Below, piece after piece: positions 1 through 14,001 of a DNA stretch of 64,000 bases. Position numbers and translations under genes: made by a program. The DNA is taken from NCBI RefSeq assembly GCF_009828055.1, contig NZ_WTYB01000001.1, forward strand, positions 387,183 to 451,182, given 5' to 3'. The notes beneath the pieces were generated by a model. It saw nothing but the letters and a program-made list of their open reading frames with translations. It was not told where the DNA came from and made no database searches. Within the stretch, counting starts at the first letter, position 1. Every line of letters starts with the position of its first letter. The stretch is from Erythrobacter ramosus. GTDB taxonomy: Bacteria > Pseudomonadota > Alphaproteobacteria > Sphingomonadales > Sphingomonadaceae.

Positions 1-1514
<1,514 letters not shown>

Positions 1515-1578
1515 TTAGGGGGGATGAAACTCTCAGGCTGAGGGGGCGGGGCCGAGGTGTTACCCCCGGCCCTGCGCC

Positions 1579-5778
<4,200 letters not shown>

Positions 5779-6021
5779 GGAGGAGTAGGCCTCTTTGGTT
5801 GGGCCACGCGAGAGAGGCTCGCGCGGACGGGGAATATCGCTATCGTTCCACGCGAAAACCTGCCGTTCTCCAACGCACAAACGCTGCTTGCCCAGCCCCG
5901 CCCATCTGGTCGGTGCTGGCAGCAGCATCTCATTGCGTCGCGAAACTGGCTGTCGCTGCTTCCATTCCTAGACCGGTTCCCGCGCATGAATCGGTCTTGC
6001 TCGAAGCTAGCGCGAGGAGGC

Positions 6022-6050
6022 GATGTAGGATTGCCCCTGCGCGATGTCAA
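6022..6050 (-). promoter_or_regulatory. Candidate sigma-70-type promoter for rpoBC
   Basis: On the minus strand TTGACA (6050-6045) and TACATC (6027-6022) are separated by exactly 17 nt and point towards rpoB. Transcription would start near 6015 and give a leader of about 240 nt. The -35 box is a perfect consensus and the -10 matches at 4 of 6 positions. No other good promoter was seen in the 425-bp gap between rpoB and the next gene. Confidence 0.5.
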
Positions 6051-6109
6051 TGCAGGCGCGGTGGACTGCAGGTCTCTTCATCTGGGCTTACTGCAAAACG
6101 ACACGCTCT

Positions 6110-6142
6110 ATATCGTTTTTCAATATTATTGATTGACGATAT
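6110..6142. promoter_or_regulatory. Inverted repeat, possible operator for the DUF2975/HTH operon
   Basis: ATATCGT (6110-6116) and ACGATAT (6136-6142) are exact reverse complements separated by 19 nt of AT-rich sequence containing AATATT. They lie 60-95 nt upstream of the first gene of an operon that encodes its own small HTH protein. Autoregulatory binding is therefore plausible but inferred only from position and symmetry. Confidence 0.4.
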
Positions 6143-6203
6143 GCCGCGAATCGGATTAGAGAGGCTTTATCGAATCACGATGTGCCCAACCAAGGAAATC
6201 GAT

Positions 6204-6341
6204 ATGAACCGCATTGCCAACACCGCGCTTGCCGCCTGCGCTGCCCTCGTCCTTTCGCTCGCGTCGATCGGCGCGATCGTCACCGTGCCCCCGGCAGAGG
6301 CCGCTGCGCCCGCCGCGCTCAGCCTGCTCGACCTGGCCTGA
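6204..6341 (+). CDS. Small exported peptide of unknown function (45 aa)
   Basis: The product is MNRIANTALAACAALVLSLA followed by about 25 residues. It has a short basic N-terminus, a hydrophobic core (residues 8-28) and a likely signal-peptidase site after AEA, near residue 34. The mature part would be only about a dozen residues. A clear AAGGAA at 6191-6196 sits 7 nt before the ATG, which supports real translation. It lies 23 nt upstream of the DUF2975 gene on the same strand and is probably the first gene of that operon. I recognise no family; it could be a leader peptide or a small membrane-associated peptide. Confidence 0.55.
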   Translation: MNRIANTALAACAALVLSLASIGAIVTVPPAEAAAPAALSLLDLA

Positions 6342-6364
6342 CGCCCACTTACAGGAGCTGTCCC

Positions 6365-6919
6365 ATGACCAAGCCCGATAGAACCTCCGACCTCCTGCTG
6401 CTCGCTGGCAAGGTCGTTACCGTTATGATGCAGGGCGCGATGTTGATCGGCGCCGCCGCGCTGGTCATCGCCCTCGGCGCCATCGCCTTCTTCAATGACA
6501 CCATCCAGGCCGAGATGCTGGCCGACCCGGACTTTCGCGGTGTGGTCTTCCCGACATTCACCTTGTTCGGCATCATGCTGATCGGGCTCGCGATCGTCGC
6601 CACGCTGTTCGTCTTCTTCGGCAGGCTGCGCGCGATCATCAACACCGTGGGCGAAGGCGATCCCTTCGTGCCGGTCAACGCTGAAAGGCTGAGCCTGATG
6701 GCATGGCTGATGCTGGGCGTGCAGCTGCTGGTGCTGGCCGCGATCCCACTGGCGCTCGATCTGGTCGAGCTCGCGGATGATCTGGGCGAAAGCTCTCATA
6801 TCGAAGTCAGCAGCGGCATCGACCTTAGCGGGATCCTCCTCGTCATCATCCTGTTCATCCTCGCCCGCGTGTTCCGCCACGGCGCAGCGATGCGCGAAGA
6901 CCTCGAAGGGACCGTGTGA
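6365..6919 (+). CDS. DUF2975 family four-helix membrane protein
   Basis: This 184-aa inner-membrane protein has four hydrophobic segments at about residues 12-45, 62-88, 112-135 and 155-176. The polar stretch after segment two (RLRAIINTVGEGDPFVPVNAERL) carries the DUF2975 hallmark GDPF with a nearby conserved Arg. Relatives such as Bacillus YoaS are found next to a small Cro/CI-type HTH protein (YozG), exactly as here, and no biochemical role is established. AGGAG at 6353-6357 places the start at 6365. The stop codon overlaps a possible start of the HTH gene (TGATG). Confidence 0.85.
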   Translation: MTKPDRTSDLLLLAGKVVTVMMQGAMLIGAAALVIALGAIAFFNDTIQAEMLADPDFRGVVFPTFTLFGIMLIGLAIVATLFVFFGRLRAIINTVGEGDPFVPVNAERLSLMAWLMLGVQLLVLAAIPLALDLVELADDLGESSHIEVSSGIDLSGILLVIILFILARVFRHGAAMREDLEGTV

Positions 6920-6957
6920 TGCCCCCCATCAACGATGATCTCGAAGGAACCCGCATC

Positions 6958-7155
6958 ATGGTGAAGCTCGACGACTTGCTCTATGCCCGCCGCATGACGC
7001 TGACCGAACTGGCCGAGCGGGTCGATCTGACGCTGGCCAACCTGTCGATCCTCAAGACCGGCAAGGCCAAGGCAATCCGCTTCTCCACCCTCGCCGCGAT
7101 CTGCCGCGAGCTGGAGTGCCAGCCGGGCGATCTGCTCGCCTACGAAGCAGAATGA
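6958..7155 (+). CDS. YozG-like Cro/CI-family HTH transcriptional regulator
   Basis: This is a 65-aa DNA-binding protein made almost entirely of one helix-turn-helix. Residues 13-50 (TLTELAERVDLTLANLSILK then TGKAKAIRFSTLAAICRELE) match the small YozG group. Family members start MVKLDxLL, so I chose the ATG at 6958, which has AAGGA 8-9 nt upstream. An alternative ATG at 6919 overlaps the DUF2975 stop and adds 13 residues. The added segment (DDLEGTR) nearly repeats the last residues of the DUF2975 protein (EDLEGTV), as if a short duplication created the junction. It probably regulates its own operon. Confidence 0.85.
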   Translation: MVKLDDLLYARRMTLTELAERVDLTLANLSILKTGKAKAIRFSTLAAICRELECQPGDLLAYEAE

Positions 7156-7163
7156 CACGCGTG

Positions 7164-7190
7164 GCGGGCCGGGGATCACCCTCGGCCCGC
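7164..7190. terminator. Hairpin between convergent genes, likely bidirectional terminator
   Basis: GCGGGCCGGGG (7164-7174), loop ATCA, and CCC-T-CGGCCCGC (7179-7190) form an 11-bp GC stem with a single bulged T. It lies between the HTH gene stop (7155) and the stop of the PsiE-like gene (7201). There is no strong T-run on either side. Confidence 0.5.
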
Positions 7191-7200
7191 TGGCGCATCG

Positions 7201-7608
7201 TCAATCGGAACGGACCCGGCCCATCACCAGCGCCGCCACCGCCAGCAGCAGGATCGCGCTCGCCTCGTACACGACATTTTCCGCATCCATGTCCTTGCCT
7301 TGCAGCACGATCAGCCGCGCGATGGCCGTGATGGCGATGAAGATCGGGAAGACGAAGGACGATCCCTTGCCGGTATAAAACACCGCAATCATCGCGATCA
7401 CTTCGGTATAGAGGAACATCAGCAGGATATCTGCCAGCACGATCGAGCCGCGCTGATAGACCGACCAGACCTCGGTCCCGGCCGCCACCAGCGTCATGAT
7501 CGCCGCCAGCATCAGCAGGCCTTGCTCGATCCATTTGAACAGCCTGCCCGCCGGGCTGTGCTGCAAATCCGGTTCGGGCTGAGGTGCGGTGGGTTCGGGC
7601 GTGTTCAT
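7201..7608 (-). CDS. PsiE-like (phosphate-starvation-inducible) membrane protein
   Basis: This 135-aa integral membrane protein has a polar N-terminal tail (residues 1-22) and four hydrophobic helices at roughly 27-47, 59-80, 85-103 and 111-130. The pattern LLMFLYTEVIAMIAVFYTGK with GSSFVFPIFIAITAIAR is typical of PsiE family proteins, whose prototype is phosphate-starvation inducible in E. coli but has no known activity. I see no Pho box in front of it. The gene is alone on its strand, convergent with the HTH gene and divergent from rplJ. Confidence 0.75.
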   Translation of the reverse strand: MNTPEPTAPQPEPDLQHSPAGRLFKWIEQGLLMLAAIMTLVAAGTEVWSVYQRGSIVLADILLMFLYTEVIAMIAVFYTGKGSSFVFPIFIAITAIARLIVLQGKDMDAENVVYEASAILLLAVAALVMGRVRSD

Positions 7609-8004
7609 GGCCTGCCACTATACGGCAAAGCTGCATGCTTTACCAAAGGTTTGCCTCGACCTTGGATGGATTGGACTACCCGCACTCCGGGACAAATGGC
7701 TTGACTCGGCACCCGGCATGGCTAAGGGGCCTGCCCGACCGGCCAAGCCTTTGGCTGATCCGGTCATCCGTCCGAGACCGTTGGTGAAGGCAATTGGGCC
7801 TTCTTAATTTCCAGCCTAGACGGGGAAACGAGATTTCGCAGGCAGCCTTATGCTGTTTGCTCGCGTGCCTGCCATGATGCCGGCGCACACCCTCCTTCCC
7901 TTTCGACGGACTCGCCCGTGTTCGGAGCTTCGGTTCCGTGCGCGGACAAACGTAGCCGATCGTGCGGGAGCCATCCTGCCCGATCATTTGTGAAGGAGTA
8001 TGGC
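7609..8004. other. Leader and promoter region of rplJL
   Basis: This 396-bp gap has no convincing gene. TTGACT (7701-7706) with TAAGGG (7723-7728, 16-nt spacer) is a weak candidate promoter that would give an rplJ leader of about 270 nt. Downstream are GCAGGCA (7838-7844) pairing with TGCCTGC (7866-7872), and a strong hairpin at 7958-7985. A long structured leader is expected where L10 regulates its own translation. Confidence 0.5.
7958..7985 (+). promoter_or_regulatory. Hairpin directly before the rplJ ribosome-binding site
   Basis: GATCGTGCGGGA (7958-7969), loop GCCA, and TCCTGCCCGATC (7974-7985) form a 12-bp stem with one mismatch and one G-U pair. It ends 6 nt before the GAAGGAG ribosome site (7992-7998) of rplJ. 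The position suits translational autoregulation by the L10-L7/L12 complex, as known in E. coli. The link here is inferred from position only. Confidence 0.45.
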
Positions 8005-8517
8005 ATGGATCGTTCGCAGAAAGCCGACGCGGTTGCCCAGCTCAATGCGGTCTTCAACGAGGTCAGTGTGGTGGTCGTCACCCGCAACCTCGGCATGACG
8101 GTGGCTCAGTCCACTGCCCTGCGTCTGAAGATGCGCGATGCTGGCGCTACCTACAAGGTTGCGAAGAACCGTCTCGCCAATCTCGCTCTTGAAAACACCG
8201 ACTATGTCGGGATCAGTGACATGCTCACTGGCCCGGTCGGGCTGGCCTGGTCGACTGACCCGGTCGCGGCTGCCAAGGCCGCTGTCGAATTCGCCAAGAC
8301 GAATGACAAGCTCGAAATCGTCGGCGGTTCGATGGGTTCGGTCGTTCTCGACGAAGCCGGGATCCGGGCACTTGCCTCGATGCCCAGCCTCGACGAACTG
8401 CGCGCCAAGCTCATCGGTCTGGTCAACGCACCTGCGACGAAGATCGCCCAGGTCGTTACCGCACCCGCCGCCAAGGTCGCTCGTGTGTTTGCCGCTTACG
8501 CGGACAAGGCAGCCTAA
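8005..8517 (+). CDS. rplJ: 50S ribosomal protein L10
   Basis: L10 (170 aa) anchors the L7/L12 dimers on 23S rRNA in the ribosomal stalk. The N-terminal rRNA-binding domain begins MDRSQKADAVAQLNAVFNEV and contains LRLKMRDAGATYKVAKNRLA; the C-terminal helix that binds L7/L12 ends KVARVFAAYADKAA. The start at 8005 has a strong GAAGGAG 6-7 nt upstream; the frame remains open further upstream without similarity. It is followed by rplL after 71 bp, in the standard order. rpoB, its usual downstream neighbour, instead lies on the other side and opposite strand. Confidence 0.97.
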   Translation: MDRSQKADAVAQLNAVFNEVSVVVVTRNLGMTVAQSTALRLKMRDAGATYKVAKNRLANLALENTDYVGISDMLTGPVGLAWSTDPVAAAKAAVEFAKTNDKLEIVGGSMGSVVLDEAGIRALASMPSLDELRAKLIGLVNAPATKIAQVVTAPAAKVARVFAAYADKAA

Positions 8518-8588
8518 GAGACGTTTTTCGTTTTACGAAACAATCTATTGGGGCGCATTTGCCCCGCCACAATTTGGAGTGAACCATC

Positions 8589-8960
8589 ATGGCCGATATC
8601 GCCAAGCTTGTTGAAGAACTTTCGAAGCTGACCGTCCTCGAGGCGGCTGACCTTGCCAAGGCCCTCGAAGAAGCATGGGGCGTGAGCGCCGCTGCTGCTG
8701 TCGCGGTTGCCGCTGGCCCCGCCGCTGCTGCCGAAGCTGTCGAAGAGCAGACCGAATTTGACGTCATCCTGACCGGCGACGGCGGGAAGAAGATCCAGGT
8801 CATCAAGGAAGTCCGCGCCATCACCGGCCTCGGCCTGACCGAAGCCAAGACCCTTGTGGAATCGGCTCCGAAGGCCATCAAGGAAGCCGTCAACAAGGCG
8901 GAAGCCGAAGACATCAAGAAGAAGATCGAAGAAGCCGGCGGCACCGTCGAACTCAAGTAA
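8589..8960 (+). CDS. rplL: 50S ribosomal protein L7/L12
   Basis: This 123-aa stalk protein recruits and stimulates translation GTPases. An N-terminal dimerisation domain (residues 1-32) is followed by an Ala-rich hinge (about 33-50). The factor-binding C-terminal domain contains [20 protein letters not shown] and ends GGTVELK. GGAG about 8 nt before the ATG supports the start. The rplJ-rplL gap holds two small hairpins (around 8525-8539 and 8550-8565). The operon ends at the terminator 9008-9038. Confidence 0.97.
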   Translation: MADIAKLVEELSKLTVLEAADLAKALEEAWGVSAAAAVAVAAGPAAAAEAVEEQTEFDVILTGDGGKKIQVIKEVRAITGLGLTEAKTLVESAPKAIKEAVNKAEAEDIKKKIEEAGGTVELK

Positions 8961-9007
8961 TCTTCATCGCAAGTTTTGCGGGCGTCTTGAAGCGTCCGCA
9001 GATAGGA

Positions 9008-9038
9008 GGGCGGCGCCAGCGATGGTGTCGCCCTTTTT
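9008..9038 (+). terminator. Rho-independent terminator of rplJL
   Basis: GGGCGGCGCCA (9008-9018) pairs with TGGTGTCGCCC (9023-9033) through 11 pairs, two of them G-U, around a GCGA tetraloop of the stable GNRA type. TTTTT follows at once (9034-9038). It lies 48 nt after the rplL stop. Confidence 0.9.
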
Positions 9039-9171
9039 GCGGCCCTCTGTCCGCGCCGCAGCAGCCCAGTCGCGCTGACCCCAATTATCAGGCGGCGGTA
9101 TTTGCACTTCCCCCGAATCGCCGCCGCGCCTATCCGGGCCGGCTCGCCAGCCGGCGGGTGCCGAACCGATC

Positions 9172-10569
9172 ATGCAACAGACACACACCCTTCAAACGCC
9201 CAGCTGGGGGCAGGAACTGCGCGCGACGCTCGGACTAGCCGTGCCGCTCGCCGCCACGAACCTGTTGCAGATGCTGATCCACGCGGTCGATGTGGTGTTC
9301 ATCGCCCGGCTCGGCGATCAGCCGCTCGCCGCCTCCAGCCTCGCCATCGCCATCTTCGGCCTGACGGTCTGGGCCATGACTGGGCTGATCGGCGCCTGCG
9401 CGCCGCTGATCGCGGCCGAGCGCGGGCGCAAGCTGCATTCGGTGCGCGAAGTGCGCCGCACGGTCCGTATGGGAATGTGGGCCGCGCTCGGCTTCGGGCT
9501 GGTCGGCATGGCCGTCTGCTTCGGCGGCGAGGCACTGTTGCTGGCGAGCGGGCAGGACCCGAAGATCGCGGCAATGGCGGGCGATTTCCTCGCGATCCTG
9601 TCATGGGCGATGATCCCGATGGTGCTGGCGGGCGTGTTCCGCATCTTTGTCGCCGCGCTGGGCAAGCCCGGCTATGCGACCGCGATCACGCTGCTGGCGC
9701 TGGGGACGAATGTGCTGGGCAACTGGGCGCTGGTGTTCGGCAATCTCGGCCTGCCCGCGCTCGGCCTGATGGGCTCCGCTCTGTCGAGCGTGATCACCGC
9801 GCTTGCCATGCTGATCGCCTATGTTTTCGTGATCCGGCGCGACCGGAGCTTGCGGCGCTATCGCATTTTCGGGCGCTGGTGGCGGCCCGAATGGACGCGG
9901 CTCAAGCAAATCATGGTGATCGGCACTCCGATTGCATTGACCGTGATGGCCGAGGCGGGGCTGTTCAGCGGGGCAGCGCTCTTGATGGGCCGGATCGGCG
10001 AAACCGAACTCGCGGCGCACACGCTGGCGCTCAATCTCGCGGCGCTGGCGTTCCAGATCCCGTTCGGCACCGCCCAGGCGGCGACCATCCGGGTCGGCTA
10101 CCATCACGGCGCGGGCGACCGCATCGCCGCCGGGCGTGCGGGCTGGGTCGCGATTGGGATCGGCACGGGCTTCATGACCACCACGGCGTTGGCGATGCTG
10201 CTGATGCCGACCATGCTGCTGTGGGTCTATATCGATCCCGCCGCTCCCGCGAACGCAGCGCTGGTCGCCTTTGCGCTGCAATATCTGACGCTCGCCGCAA
10301 TCTTCCAGCTCGCGGACGGGGTGCAGGCGGTGGCGGCGGGCGCCCTGCGCGGCCTGCAGGACACCCGCGTGCCGATGTGGATCGCGATCTTCAGCTATTG
10401 GGTACCCGGGTTCGGCTGCGCGATCGGGCTGGGGTTCTACACCGCGCTCGAAGGGACCGGCGTATGGATCGGGTTGGCGACCGGGCTGTTCTTCGCTGCG
10501 GCAGGCCTGCTGTGGCGCTGGTCGCAGCGCGATGCCCTGGGGCTGACGCGCTACGAGACGGCAGCCTAA
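9172..10569 (+). CDS. MATE family multidrug/toxin efflux transporter
   Basis: This 465-aa inner-membrane protein should expel organic cations or drugs in exchange for Na+ or H+. It has about twelve hydrophobic helices arranged as two six-helix halves. The first half begins LAVPLAATNLLQMLIHAVDV and contains the family pattern VDVVFIARLGDQPLAASSLA; the second starts near ILSWAMIP/LKQIMVIGTPIAL. The start at 9172 is the first ATG matching the family but has no good Shine-Dalgarno; a CCGGCT-CGCC-AGCCGG hairpin sits at 9139-9154. The stop TAA overlaps the stop of the convergent MscS gene by 3 bases. The substrate cannot be told. Confidence 0.92.
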   Translation: MQQTHTLQTPSWGQELRATLGLAVPLAATNLLQMLIHAVDVVFIARLGDQPLAASSLAIAIFGLTVWAMTGLIGACAPLIAAERGRKLHSVREVRRTVRMGMWAALGFGLVGMAVCFGGEALLLASGQDPKIAAMAGDFLAILSWAMIPMVLAGVFRIFVAALGKPGYATAITLLALGTNVLGNWALVFGNLGLPALGLMGSALSSVITALAMLIAYVFVIRRDRSLRRYRIFGRWWRPEWTRLKQIMVIGTPIALTVMAEAGLFSGAALLMGRIGETELAAHTLALNLAALAFQIPFGTAQAATIRVGYHHGAGDRIAAGRAGWVAIGIGTGFMTTTALAMLLMPTMLLWVYIDPAAPANAALVAFALQYLTLAAIFQLADGVQAVAAGALRGLQDTRVPMWIAIFSYWVPGFGCAIGLGFYTALEGTGVWIGLATGLFFAAAGLLWRWSQRDALGLTRYETAA

Positions 10570-11426
10570 CGCGCCGGAGTGGCCGCCGCCGGGGCAACGC
10601 CGGTCGGGATTGTCAGGCCAAGCTCGTCGAATTTCAGCTTCACGCCTTCGTTCAAGGCCCATGACAGGGCGAGATAATCGCCGGAATTGCACCATACCCT
10701 AAGGCCAACGCGCACCGAGTTATCGGCAAGCGCCCCGACAAAGGCGACCGGCGCAGGCTCGGCCAGCACTCGCGGATCGGCAGTTGCCAGCTCCAGCATC
10801 GCCGCGCGCGCGGCGCGCAGATCGTCCTCGTAATTGATCGGCACCACAAGCTCGAATCGCCGCGTCGGCAAGCGCGAATAATTGACCACCGCCTTGTTCC
10901 ACAGCTCGTTATTGGGGACCATGACATAGAGGCCATCGAGCTGGAGCATCTCGGTGGTGAACAGGCCGATCGCTTGCACCGTACCCGCCACGGGGCCGGC
11001 GGTGATATACTCGCCCACCCGGAACGGCCGCTGGATCAGGATCATGACGCCGGCCGCGACATTGCTGAGCGTCCCTTGCAGCGCGAGGCCCACCGCCAGC
11101 GCCAGACCGCCCAATGCGGCGATAATGCTGGTCGTCTGCACCCCGAACTGGGTGAGCACGGTGATCGCGACGATCACCCACAGCGCATACTTGATGATGT
11201 TGCTGAGGAACTTCGCGACCGTCGGCTCGATCCGGCTGTTGCCGGTCAGCGCCCGGTCGGCCCAGCGTGACAGCAGCCGGGCGAGAATCACTCCGATGAT
11301 CAACACCGACATCGCGCCGGTCAGATAGGCGAGGTTGGTCTTCAGCCACAGCCACGCCTCAGTAGCGAAGTTGATCTCGTCGTTAAGGCCGTTGCCGAGC
11401 CGGGGCGGAAGCTTGGGGGCAGTCAT
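10566..11426 (-). CDS. MscS-type small-conductance mechanosensitive channel
   Basis: This inner-membrane channel (286 aa) opens on membrane tension to protect against osmotic downshock. Three TM helices lie at about residues 25-50, 68-90 and 95-120. The pore helix is rich in Gly and Ala (ALGGLALAVGLALQGTLSNV) and is followed by the MscS signature RPFRVGEYITAG. The cytoplasmic beta domain holds VPNNELWNKAVVNYSR. I chose ATG 11426 (MTAPKLPPR); AGGAG lies about 12 nt upstream. The frame is open 20 codons further to 11486. The length is close to that of E. coli MscS (286 aa). Confidence 0.93.
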   Translation of the reverse strand: MTAPKLPPRLGNGLNDEINFATEAWLWLKTNLAYLTGAMSVLIIGVILARLLSRWADRALTGNSRIEPTVAKFLSNIIKYALWVIVAITVLTQFGVQTTSIIAALGGLALAVGLALQGTLSNVAAGVMILIQRPFRVGEYITAGPVAGTVQAIGLFTTEMLQLDGLYVMVPNNELWNKAVVNYSRLPTRRFELVVPINYEDDLRAARAAMLELATADPRVLAEPAPVAFVGALADNSVRVGLRVWCNSGDYLALSWALNEGVKLKFDELGLTIPTGVAPAAATPAR

Positions 11427-11572
11427 TGTGCGAAAGGCTCCTGAGGGCTGGCTGGCTCGATAACCGAGCGCGCCGATGCTGGCCACCCCAGCCGGAAAAT
11501 GACAGGGAGCGCGAAATTTTTTGCGGGCCGGGGGGTTGATTCATTCGCCCCCCACGACCAAATGCCTCCCCG

Positions 11573-11599
11573 TTGGCACTCTCAGAGGGAGAGTGCCAA
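11573..11599 (+). promoter_or_regulatory. CIRCE element (HrcA operator) of groESL
   Basis: TTGGCACTC (11573-11581), nine spacer bases and GAGTGCCAA (11591-11599) match the CIRCE consensus (TTAGCACTC-N9-GAGTGCTAA) apart from one symmetrical change. HrcA bound here represses groESL until heat shock. A weak promoter, TTGATT (11536-11541) with CAAATG (11559-11564) at 17-nt spacing, lies just upstream and would place CIRCE at the start of the transcript. Confidence 0.93.
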
Positions 11600-11632
11600 G
11601 CAACCTCACCCATTTAAGGAAAGGTCATAACC

Positions 11633-11920
11633 ATGGCATTTCGTCCGCTGCACGACCGCGTTGTGGTCCGTCGCATCGAAGCCGACCAGAAGACCGCTGG
11701 CGGCATCATTATCCCCGATAGCGCTCAGGAAAAGCCGAGCGAAGGTGAAGTCATCGCCGTTGGCGAAGGCAACCGTGACGACGACGGCGACCGTATCCCG
11801 CTCGACGTCAAGGTCGGCGACCGCGTGTTGTTCGGCAAATGGTCGGGCACCGAAGTCAAGATCGACGGTGAAGACCTGCTGATCATGAAGGAAAGCGACA
11901 TCATGGGAGTGGTTGGCTGA
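11633..11920 (+). CDS. groES: Co-chaperonin GroES
   Basis: This 95-aa subunit forms the heptameric lid of the GroEL folding chamber. The sequence opens [20 protein letters not shown] and includes the mobile loop [18 protein letters not shown], which contacts GroEL. It ends DIMGVVG. The ribosome site (AAGGAAAGG) lies 9-16 nt before the ATG. CIRCE sits 34 bp upstream and groEL starts 57 bp after the stop, a standard heat-shock operon. Confidence 0.98.
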   Translation: MAFRPLHDRVVVRRIEADQKTAGGIIIPDSAQEKPSEGEVIAVGEGNRDDDGDRIPLDVKVGDRVLFGKWSGTEVKIDGEDLLIMKESDIMGVVG

Positions 11921-11928
11921 TCGCCTGA

Positions 11929-13608
<1,680 letters not shown>

Positions 13609-13680
13609 CCTAAGGCGGGCGGGCCAGCGAAAGCTGACCCGTCCACGCCGCAAGCCGGCCAGCGGGGCGCAGCTCCGTCT

Positions 13681-13707
13681 GACGACTCGGGCTTCGCCCG
13701 AGTCGTC
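13681..13707. repeat. Perfect 12-bp stem hairpin after groEL
   Basis: GACGACTCGGGC, loop TTC, then GCCCGAGTCGTC form a perfect 12-bp stem. It lacks a T-run and precedes the true terminator by 20 nt. It may protect the mRNA 3' end or strengthen termination. Confidence 0.6.
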
Positions 13708-13726
13708 CCAGCCAGGACCACAACAG

Positions 13727-13759
13727 AAAACCCCGGCGGAGCCATCCGCCGGGGTTTTT
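13727..13759 (+). terminator. Rho-independent terminator of groESL
   Basis: AAAACCCCGGCGGA (13727-13740), loop GCCA, and TCCGCCGGGG followed by TTTTT (13745-13759) give a perfect GC stem extended by A-T pairs. This is a textbook intrinsic terminator. Confidence 0.95.
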
Positions 13760-13807
13760 CTATGCCGGGCGCGTGTGACCGGAAGTGGGTGGGAACCTGC
13801 CATCTAT

Positions 13808-13887
13808 GTCATCCCAGCGAAAGCTGGGACCTAGGGCCTCTTGGTGCAGTGCTTGACGCCCTAGGCCCCAGCTTTCGCTGGGGTGAC
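13808..13887. repeat. REP-like palindromic repeat (30-bp inverted arms)
   Basis: The left arm (13808-13837) and the right arm (13858-13887) are reverse complements at 28 of 30 positions with a 20-nt spacer. Each arm also contains its own hairpin (CCCAGC-GAAA-GCTGGG type). Such cloverleaf-like elements, whose spurious translations read PSESW and GPSFRWDD, are scattered between genes in many sphingomonads. It lies between the groEL terminator and the PhyH gene, so open frames through it are not part of that gene. Confidence 0.85.
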
Positions 13888-14001
13888 GGGGATGGCTACG
13901 ACGAGGCCATAACCGAACTGCTGGCTTTTGCTTACAGGCCTGAAAAGCAGCCATTGCCCCCCGTTTACCCGATGGTGAACTTCCCCTGCCATAGCAGCGA
14001 C

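Larger units (their letters stand above)
5779..6203. other. Divergent intergenic region between rpoB and the DUF2975 operon
   Basis: This 425-bp gap holds the candidate rpoBC promoter (6022-6050) and an AT-rich inverted repeat (6110-6142) close to the rightward genes. Open frames crossing it on both strands show no family similarity and no ribosome sites, so I see no gene here. The segment 6100-6150 is much more AT-rich than its surroundings, as expected for a regulatory region. Confidence 0.6.

Noticed and set aside
8525..8565. Small hairpins between rplJ and rplL as a terminator
   Set aside because: The stems are short and followed by the rplL ribosome site; at most they tune the L10 to L7/L12 ratio.
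13760..13954. A small minus-strand open frame downstream of groEL
   Set aside because: Its translation (PSESWGLG, GPSFRWDD) is that of the palindromic repeat 13808-13887, not a protein.
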